Shown piece by piece: positions 63,613 through 64,000 of a stretch of DNA of 64,000 nt. Numbering within the stretch: the stretch's first letter is position 1; the number at the start of each line of letters is the position of its first letter. The stretch is from assembly GCA_027577595.1 (NCBI GenBank), contig JANBRJ010000054.1:1-64000 (forward strand). The letters run 5' to 3'. The notes below the pieces were generated by a model. That model searched no databases. It was not told the DNA's origin and worked only from the letters and a program-made list of their open reading frames with translations. Source of the stretch: Coemansia sp. RSA 487 (lineage: Eukaryota > Kickxellomycota > Kickxellomycetes > Kickxellales > Kickxellaceae). Position numbers and translations under genes: made by a program.

Positions 63613-64000
63613 ATGGTATGCAACGACGAGGTGTGTCCTCAAAGTTCCTTTGCAGGCCATCAGTTGGCGCCGCAAGTACAGACCGCCACTTCGTAAGCTG
63701 GTCAAAACAGCAAACTACAACACTCGCCATTCTTATAACTTCTCTCGCTGGATATTCGTATACGAGCTTCGCGAGGACATTAATTTCAAGCTCGACCGCT
63801 ATGTCTGTGTTCCCTTTTTCAAGGAGGTGATCTTAAAGATCAACGGCGGGAAAACTGCAGCTGTCGGCAAAACACGGAAGAAGAAACCCAAAGCAGAAAC
63901 AGAAGCGAAAGCCAAAGGCGCCAAGGTCACTGAAATTGACAAACCAGACACAACAGAATTTCGAACCCTCATAGCAAAACATTGGGATACATATGCACAG
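63613..64000 (+). CDS. Fanzor, second copy, N-terminal part (continues past window)
   Basis: The frame open from about 63563 to the end reads RCVLKVPLQAI (63629 on), RKLVKTANYNTRHSYNFSRW and RWIFVYELREDINFKLDRY (from 63746). It matches the left-hand Fanzor (RVIKCPLKSL, ARWIFVHEL). Next come FFKEVILKI, a Lys/Ala-rich insert of about 25 residues absent from the left copy, and EFRTLIAKHWDTYAQ (left: EYRRVIRKHLDAYKE). Everything from the PLR motif through RuvC and the guide-RNA region lies beyond 64000. The nearest ATG (63613) is in a different frame from the conserved block. So either an upstream exon exists or the start is damaged. Whether the gene is intact is unknown. Confidence 0.72.

Noticed and set aside
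1-64000. tRNA, rRNA, CRISPR arrays, and LTR or virus-like elements
   Set aside because: I looked for tRNA B-box-like sequence, rRNA blocks, regularly spaced repeats and reverse-transcriptase, integrase or capsid motifs and saw none by eye; a dedicated scan (for example for tRNAs) could still find something.

Overview
This window is nuclear DNA from a fungus, most likely an early-diverging, non-Dikarya lineage. A Kickxellomycotina-type fungus (Coemansia and relatives) is my best guess, but this is inference only. The fungal markers are a Zn(II)2Cys6 regulator, an Skn7-type HSF domain and MED15/GAL11. Beside them sit genes that yeasts lack or have changed: exportin-4, an EHD ATPase with a C-terminal EH domain, an MFSD1-like transporter and a CDCA7-like zinc protein. 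Genes carry zero to six introns. Most introns are 95-240 nt, a few are 330-810 nt, and one has a GC donor. I saw no tRNA, rRNA, CRISPR array or bacterial-style operon.

Layout. 0-1.4 kb: a decayed Fanzor (eukaryotic TnpB-like RNA-guided nuclease), minus strand, cut by the window start. 1.8-8 kb: mitochondrial enoyl-CoA hydratase, a Zn-cluster transcription factor and a metaxin/Sam37 protein. 8-12 kb: exportin-4. 13-14 kb: an Skn7-type HSF factor without a receiver domain. 16-20 kb: a large disordered protein with an RVxF motif. 20-23.3 kb: an AT-rich island with an F-box-like protein. 23.4-24 kb: glutathione transferase. 25.6-29.5 kb: mitochondrial aspartyl-tRNA synthetase in seven exons. 30-31.8 kb: an SRF/Mcm1-type MADS-box factor. 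31.8-37.7 kb: a 5.9 kb stretch with no convincing gene and a switch in purine/pyrimidine strand bias. 37.7-40.3 kb: MFSD1-like transporter. 40.4-42.7 kb: a disordered basic protein. 43.7-45.5 kb: SRP9 and a possible proteasome assembly chaperone, divergent. 45.9-50.3 kb: EHD ATPase and glutamate decarboxylase. 50.4-52.4 kb: a protein with OB-fold-like segments. 52.7-56 kb: MED15. 56.1-58.3 kb: TSG101/Vps23. 58.8-59.7 kb: a broken CDCA7-like gene. 59.9-61.6 kb: an amino-acid permease. 62-62.8 kb: a decayed Tc1/mariner copy. 63.6 kb to the end: the N-terminal part of a second Fanzor.

The genes form no single pathway. Themes present are mitochondrial function (hydratase, metaxin, AspRS), membrane traffic and ESCRT (EHD, TSG101), transcription (Zn cluster, HSF, MADS, MED15) and transport. 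Several pairs share short divergent promoters (metaxin/exportin-4; SRP9/chaperone; OB protein/MED15) or converge closely (MED15/TSG101, 102 bp apart).

The most unusual content is the two Fanzor homologues at the window edges. The right one lies 0.8 kb from a mariner relic. Next are the CDCA7-like relic and the possible shieldin-2/RPA-like OB protein. The 3' ends of both Fanzors, where their guide RNA is normally encoded, lie outside the window.
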